Shown here: positions 57,653 through 64,000 of the stretch, piece after piece
Numbering within the stretch: the first letter of the stretch is position 1
Layout of the letters: each line of letters opens with the position of its first letter
DNA from: Alnus glutinosa
Taxonomy: Eukaryota; Streptophyta; Magnoliopsida; Fagales; Betulaceae
Length of the DNA: 64,000 nucleotides
Assembly (NCBI RefSeq): GCF_958979055.1
Contig: NC_084886.1
Location: 7,082,154-7,146,153, forward strand
Direction of reading: 5' to 3'
The notes under the pieces: generated by a model
Database searches by the model: none
Told to the model about the DNA's origin: nothing
The model's input: only the letters and a program-made list of their open reading frames with translations
Program-made: the position numbers and the translations under genes

Positions 57653-58610
57653 GGGAAAAGTACACATAACCCCTTCAAACTACCACTCAATTGTCAATGT
57701 ACCTCCTAAACTACCAATTGTGTCAATCTCCCCCTTTAAACTATCAGAAAATGTCAATGTCCCCCCTAAGACCAACAAAAAGACAAAAATGACCCTAATT
57801 TTTTTTTGAATAAGACAAAAATGTCCTCATAAATTCAAAAAAAATTAAAACTAAAACTAAAAAACTTATAAAAATTAAAAATTAAAAATTAAATTAAATT
57901 AAATAAAAAACGAAAAAAAAAATATTTTTAAAAAAAAAAAGAACAAAATTTTTAATTTTTTTTTTAAAAAAAGTAAACAAAAAATAACTGATTTTTTTTT
58001 TTTTACAAAAAAATCAAATGAAAAAAATAAAAAAGAAAAACCAGTTTTTATTAAATTAAAAAACGAAAAATAACAAATTTTTTTAAACAAAAAAAACAAA
58101 AAGTAACAGAAATTTATTATTTAAAAAAAAAAAACAAATGAAAAAAAAACCAGTTTTTATTAAATTAAAAAACGAAAAAGAACAATTTTTTTTAAAGAAA
58201 AAAAAAACGAAAAAACAAAAAATAACTGAAATTTATTTATTTATTTTAAAAAAATAAAACAAATGAAAAAAAAAAAACCAGTTTTTATTTAATTAAAAAA
58301 ACGAAAAAGAACAATTTTTTTTAAAAAAAAAAAAAAGAAAAAAAAACTGAAAATTATTATTTAAAAAAATAATAAAAAACAGTTTTAATTTTTAATTTTT
58401 TTGTTGGAATAATTTTTTGTTATTTTATATTTTTTTAATAATTTTTTTTAGTTTTTATTTTATTTTAATAATTTTATGAAGGGCATTTTTGTCATTAGGG
58501 GGACATTGATATTTTCTGGTAGTTTAAGGGGGGAGATTGACACAATTGGTAGTTTGGGGGGTACATTGACAATGATGTGGTAGTTTGAGGGGGTTATGTG
58601 TACTTTTTCC
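57653..58610. mobile_element. 958-bp Mutator-like non-autonomous element
   Basis: The terminal inverted repeats start GGGAAAAGTACACATAACCC (left) and GGAAAAAGTACACATAACCC (right, inverted) and run for about 130-140 bp with minor differences. A perfect 9-bp target duplication ATATAATAA borders both ends (57644-57652 and 58611-58619), the signature size of Mutator/MULE transposition. The core is nearly pure A/T and consists of tandem copies of a ~110-125 bp unit. No transposase is encoded. It sits about 200 bp upstream of the PPR start codon. Confidence 0.9.
57950..58400. repeat. A/T-rich tandem repeats inside the MULE
   Basis: At least three clear copies, and parts of a fourth, of a unit containing ACCAGTTTTTATTAAATTAA then ACGAAAAAGAACAA. 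Copies begin near 58041, 58150 and 58279, so the period is about 110-130 bp. Array length probably varies between individuals. Confidence 0.75.
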
Positions 58611-58619
58611 ATATAATAA

Positions 58620-61600
58620 TTATACTTTGCTTTGTTTCTTAATAACATTGTGATAACATAAAAGGGTTTTCTATTATAGTCTTATGCTTGAGAGTTGAGA
58701 TTTGAAATTCAACTGTCAGCATTTGGAAATTTTATGAGATTACAGAATTAGCTATTGTTAATTCATTTTTTTTATATTATACTAAGAAGAAAATTCATTT
58801 TTTTATCTTTTTTTAATGTTAAAGATGTTTTCATTACAAAGTTAAAATAATAAATTAAAATGAAGTTACGTGAATTTGGCTCGTTTAATAAACAAGCTTA
58901 GAAATTTTTCAAGCTATATTCGTTTAATAAATTAACTGATCTTAAACCTATTCGAGAGCAACTATGTTCATTTACAGCCCTATCTATGCTAATCTAAAGC
59001 CTAAGATTCAAGAATGAAAAGGAGACCGATGCAAGAGGATCGAACATGAACAACTTCATTATTCAATCTCATACTCGACAAAATGTGTATAAGCAAGCAA
59101 ACTCATGAAGGTATTAATTGTTATAAGCATTGAGCTCACTCTCCTTCTCGACATCGTCACACTAAGCATTAGACAAAGGCCAAATCTTTGTCTTGGATCT
59201 AGGATGAAGATGAGTTCTTCGTCTTCTTTCAGTTTTTGCCTCCAACATTTTGAAAGCAGAGGGGTGTAAAACTGGTCGATAATCGGGTGCCAACTGATTT
59301 GATACTCGGTTAGCAATAACCAGTAGCCAACCCTACCACAGTAGTTACTAGTTTTATAAAATATTGAAATCAGTTATAACTAGTAACTATATATATATAT
59401 ATATATGTATTTTTTTAAAAAAAAAAACTAAAATAATAAAATTTAGAGTCTTACTCTTTTATTTTCATTCTAATTTAGGCTAACATATTGGGCCAAAAAA
59501 TGTTGAAATGCCTTTAAATGGCTAAAAATGTATAAATTAAGCCAAAAAAAAGTAGGTCCAATACTCAAATTAGGCTCAAAAGAACTAATTTTTTTTAATT
59601 TTAGTTATCGGTCATGATAATTGGGTACCAACCAGTAACTGCTGATTATAAAATAATCAATTACGGGGATAAGCTCAATTTTACTCGAATTCAAAAAAAA
59701 AAAAATAATTAAACAAACCGAACTTAAATATTAAAATACTAAACTCGATTATAGCTCTAAGTGCAGAGAAATGGGGGTTTATAATAAAGGGGTGGCGGAG
59801 TCAAAAACCAACTTCGCCTTCAACTTTTGTCCCCAAGGCAAATGGGCCATCACCTCAACCTCTGCCGCTGTTGGAAGCTGCCCCGCGCGGGTCAAAAACA
59901 AGTCGGAAGCAGGCCGGCTGTCTGGAATCTTCTCTGCCTGCACAGACCTAATCTAAAGCTCTCCTGGCCCATCATCTGACCGATGAAGTTCTGAATCTGA
60001 AAATGGACCTGCCTATTTGAGCCTGGCCAGGTTTCCAATGCAAGCCAGCCCAAACCTCCATGCGAGTCTGCCTCCCTTGAATTGTGAAGACCAAAAGTAT
60101 GGGCTGGGCTGGGCTGGGCTTGAATAAAGCGTGTCTCATTGTGCACCACATGTATAATTCTGAAAGAACAAGGGATCAAGGGGCCATGAAAGAGCTGAAA
60201 CTGGGTAATATTTCCCATCTACTAGCCATTATTTTGACCATCGGATTGAATTGATTAAATAATCACATATCAGTTTAATTAATTGTTTTATTAGATTCGA
60301 TTCCTAGTTTAGAACACCAAACAGGTGTGATATGCCCCAGAGAAGTTTGTACAGAAGCGAAGAGTTCACGATAATCAAACACTTGTAAGGCTAATCTACA
60401 TTATCTATCTAAAAATAAAATAAAATAAAATAAATCTACATGATCTGATGATGGCCACGTGTCTGGATGTCTTTTATTTTGCCTAGACTTTCATAACCTA
60501 TTCAACCCACCGACCACCATTAACAAATTATTTAGAGACATTTTACGAAATCTGGAAAATTCATTGAAAAGCCTGATCCAAGTCCCAACAAAATCTGTCA
60601 GCCAAACAAACACGTGCACGCTGCCCTAGTTTTAGTTTCGGTCAGTGGTCACTTTTTCCAACTGACGTACCAATTAATTAATAAAAAAATAATTTTTACA
60701 CAACATAAAGTGCGCAACATCCCTAACTAATATTTTACAGCACTAAACTTTCTTACATTTTTCAGAGCCGCCAACCCTTCAATTTTATTTTATTTTATTT
60801 TTTTTACCTATTGGGTTGACCGAACCTGTCCCAGGCCAAATTGGGTGGCCGACTACCTCAATTTTTTTGTTTCTCAATTTTTTTTAAATGAAAATTTAAT
60901 TTTATGTAATTTTTATGTTTTAGCATTTGATATAAAGAAATGTTACACACATTCTTACTTTTCAACATCCATTTCTTCATACTCTCAAGTGACTTTTAAA
61001 ATCACAATTGAATTAAAATTCAATAAAGATCTATATCAAAGCCAATTGTAGTTTTAAAAGTCACCTAAATGTGTGAAAAAGTAAAAATATATGTAACATT
61101 ACTTTTTGATAAAGCATAAAACCATAGGTTTCACTTGTGATACATGTCGACTCCATAGGATATTATGACTTCTTTAAAATATGTGGTGATTTTAAGGTGT
61201 GACGTGAATTTTCGTAAAAGAAATTAGACAAAACTTAAACAAAAGTATCAAGTGGATATTTTGATTAACGACACGTACTATTTATGATACTTTTTGAAAT
61301 CAAAGCAATCGTTTGATTATGAACCTTATCACAAGTACTAAATATCATTTTTAACCCAAAAAAGGAAGAAAAAAAGAAGAAGGCAACGACAAAAGATCCA
61401 CCAAAATCAATCGGTGTGACGCGTGAAAAATAAAGAGAAACACAAAATCTGGACCTGGCCTAAACAGCATGTAATTAAGTACTATCCAGAAGAAGCCCTT
61501 ACACATGGGTCCAGACTCAAAGGCAACTCGTGTTTGGCAAGCGTCTCAATCCCACGTTGATTTTAAATTCCCTTTTGTTCATAGTAATGAAATACGTGTT

Positions 61601-64000
61601 TGGAGAAACAAAAATCTTATTCGTTCGGGTCACTTCTTTTCTTTTCATTCTTAAAAGTCAACTCATAGCAGGTTTTGTGGATCTTTATTTTGTTTTTTTT
61701 TGTGGATCTTTATTAATAAAAGATGATGAACATATTAAATTCATATTTTTTTTAAAGTTTAAGGATATAATTACAAAAGTGATAAAATATCATACGTGAC
61801 AAGTGAAATTTTTCTCATTTTAAATTTAATCAAAACGTAAAGACCGTATTCTTGAAATTAAATCCAAATTAAATGAAAATTAAGGTTGAATATATACATA
61901 TATCCTTATTTTAATATGGAATGTTATGAGCTGTGGTTAAAAAAGACAGCTTTCCATGATTCCATGAATATATGTAAACACATGTCCAGGAAGATAGAGA
62001 GGAGAGGAGAGGGGAGGAGGGCATCTTGGGGTGTGAATGTGGTCCATTTTATTCTCTCGTTTGGGCCGGTAGGAATTTCAATACCCCAATCAAATACTTT
62101 TTTGACACTTATCAAATAAAGTGATTCAAAAGCAACCACAGAATTTCAAAGAATACTTGCGAGCATTTTTAGCTTTTGGTTACCACCAAACATCTTTGCT
62201 TTTATGACCCCATCCCAAATAAAAAGCCAATCTTTTGATTAGGGTCTTCTAAAATTATTTGTCCGAATTTAAAAGAATTTAAACAAATAAATATGTGAGA
62301 AACCAATTTTGAGATTCACCTAACCAAATAAAAATTGGACTGCCCAACTACTTATCCGGTCATGTAGGTCTCATAAGTAGTCTCTCACAATCACCTATCC
62401 GAATTCTATCAAATTTAAACAAATAATTATAAAGAATCATAATCCAAAACCTTTGATTAAACCGGTTCCCATGTGTACTTCTCATCATTAGTTATAATTC
62501 TCTATTTATTGCTGTTGTAGGTCCATTGACTCCATCATCACCTTAATGATTGTTATTAAGATTTAATCAAATCATTCAATTGATCTTCTCAGTCACCTTA
62601 AACTTAAGTTAAAATTCTGATTCTATATTTTAAAATTTTTAGAATAAGTTATGATTTACGTAACAAATGATTGATTTGGTTCTCAACAGAACAAACAACC
62701 TCCTACATACCTTATGATACAAGAAACCTTTTTTTAGATGAGCAAATAATTTTTACTCGCCAAAAATAAATAAATAAATTATTTTTTAAAAAAAAATAGA
62801 AGAAGATTTTCAAAGTAACCTGAAACTTTTTATGGTACGATAAATAGAGTGAGGTGGCTTGGAGCTGTACATAGGTTGAGTATGTCCCCTAAAAGGCTAA
62901 AAGCCAAATCATCTGCAATTACTCATGAACGAAAGGCCAACCAAAAATGGACGAGAAATTAATAATATTTAAAACTTAGAGAATATTGCCTTTGGGTTTG
63001 TCCGTTGGGTGCCTTTCTCCAAATCAACTTGAGTATATTTATATATATACCCCCAATATTTCATCATTTTTTTTAATTTTGCCTTCAAAGTTAAAAAATT
63101 TGTAATAAACCCAAATAAAGTTTTTTAATTTTCCAATTGAGCCATTCCGTTAGATAATTTCGTCTTCCCTAATAGAAATTGCCCCACGTGTGATTTTTGC
63201 TCTCAACTTCACCAAAATGTCCTTATGTTTCATGTAAGCCACCCCAACCCCTGGGAATGGCTGCGTGGCCATTTTTGAGGTGGTGCCGGCTACCTCTGGA
63301 GTGGCTCGCAAGCCACTCACTTGTTATGGGGTGGTCGCAAGCCACCCCCAAACTCTCATTTTTTTCAATTTTTTTTTTTAAAAAAAATAAAATAAAATTT
63401 TAAGTTTTTAAATTTATAATATAATAAAAAAAATTATTTCATGATGATGGGACGACCTCTTCCTCTTTGGATCAGTCTCCCCTTCTTCCTCCTGCTCTCA
63501 GCCTAGGTTCCTTCGGTATCTTTAAGTTTTTAGATTTGATTTTTTTAAATAAGATCTACAAACTTCTAAAGGCATTTCCACACGATCCTCCATTCCACCA
63601 GGTTCTTTGGCTCCCCAGCTTCGATCCACCAATTGCGACTTCATCAACGGATCTCCACGCATCGAAGCGTGCGCCTCACGCCCCACCACAGTTTTCTCTT
63701 GTTGCTGCTACTCTCCATTCACCTCCTCCGTTTTGGCTGTTTTCTAATTGGTGGTTTGGCCACCATCATTGGTGTATTTTGAGGGTTTTTACAGCTGTTT
63801 TGTCTTTAATTTTTGTATTTGTTTATGGGCTTCCCTGTTGTTACCTTCCTTTATTCACCTCTGTAATGGTGTCTGGGTCATTGTGGCTCAATACACTTCA
63901 CATATCACCTTCACTGATAACTCCGGTTTTGTGGCATCCGTGCATCAAATCATTGTGCTCGCATCACCAGAAGCATTGCTCCCATATACTTTCGTTCTTA
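58620..64000. other. Intergenic region at the right end
   Basis: AT-rich DNA with scattered relics: a (TA)n run near 59391-59408, a (GGGCT)n stretch at 60102-60120, (TTTTA)n and (AAAAT)n runs near 60415 and 60785. A relic with the palindromes GTGGCTCGCAAGCCAC (63301-63316) and GTGGTCGCAAGCCAC (63331-63345) also lies here. Somewhat GC-richer, C/T-rich DNA from 63430 to the end could be the leader of a gene or element continuing beyond the window, but no coding frame supports it. None of the 60-108 codon frames here shows a family motif. Confidence 0.4.

Noticed and set aside
59892-60218. 108-codon minus-strand frame and an overlapping plus-strand frame at 59771-59956
   Set aside because: The DNA is somewhat richer in GC, but neither frame has a motif, and the GGGCT repeat explains part of it.
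1-64000. CRISPR arrays, operons, riboswitches or integrated organelle DNA
   Set aside because: No regularly spaced repeats of CRISPR type, no prokaryotic-style gene packing and no plastid or mitochondrial gene blocks. The tRNA-Ala is of nuclear type.

Overview
This is plant nuclear DNA from a eudicot, probably a woody rosid. Evidence: intron-rich genes with plant-type AT-rich introns, many (TA)n, (GA)n and poly-A tracts, MITEs, L1-type LINEs, an LTR element whose primer site matches plant initiator tRNA-Met, and proteins of plant-specific families. All gene models were built by hand from reading frame, splice sites and family motifs; the exon sums come out in frame.

Layout: (1) 211-3699, minus: 5' four exons of a family-1 beta-glucosidase (BGLU40-like), running off the left edge; its 2.9-kb first intron is packed with MITEs. 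(2) 9378-14169, plus: nine-exon CobW/ZNG-type zinc GTPase (377 aa); intron 6 holds a deleted LTR retrotransposon and a SINE. (3) 17520-18428, plus: intronless KTI12/DRL1 (302 aa). (4) 21772-30307, plus: eight-exon QUA3-like pectin methyltransferase (620 aa if spliced as the frame requires), with a 2.5-kb LINE in intron 1, a 101-bp LINE tail in intron 6 and a defective donor at intron 5. (5) 32625-32697, minus: tRNA-Ala(UGC). (6) 33634-36622, plus: seven-exon 14-3-3 protein (259 aa). (7) 38546-41421, minus: five-exon EAF7/MRGBP subunit of NuA4 (126 aa), assembled from short exons and using two GC-AG introns. (8) 44887-49814, plus: twelve-exon plastid triose-phosphate/phosphate translocator (419 aa). 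(9) 53009-57455, minus: six-exon mitochondrial-type PPR protein (620 aa). The rest is intergenic and rich in transposon remnants, including a 958-bp Mutator-like element with a 9-bp target duplication at 57653-58610.

The genes do not form a pathway. However, the order beta-glucosidase, CobW, 14-3-3, EAF7, PPR recalls Arabidopsis AT1G26560, 26520, 26480, 26470 and 26460, so the window looks like an ancestral syntenic block with DRL1, QUA3 and TPT interspersed. I found no undescribed system. The points most worth checking are the QUA3 donor (GA where GT is expected), three GC-AG introns in two neighbouring genes, and a set of very clean LINE, SINE and MULE insertions with readable target-site duplications.
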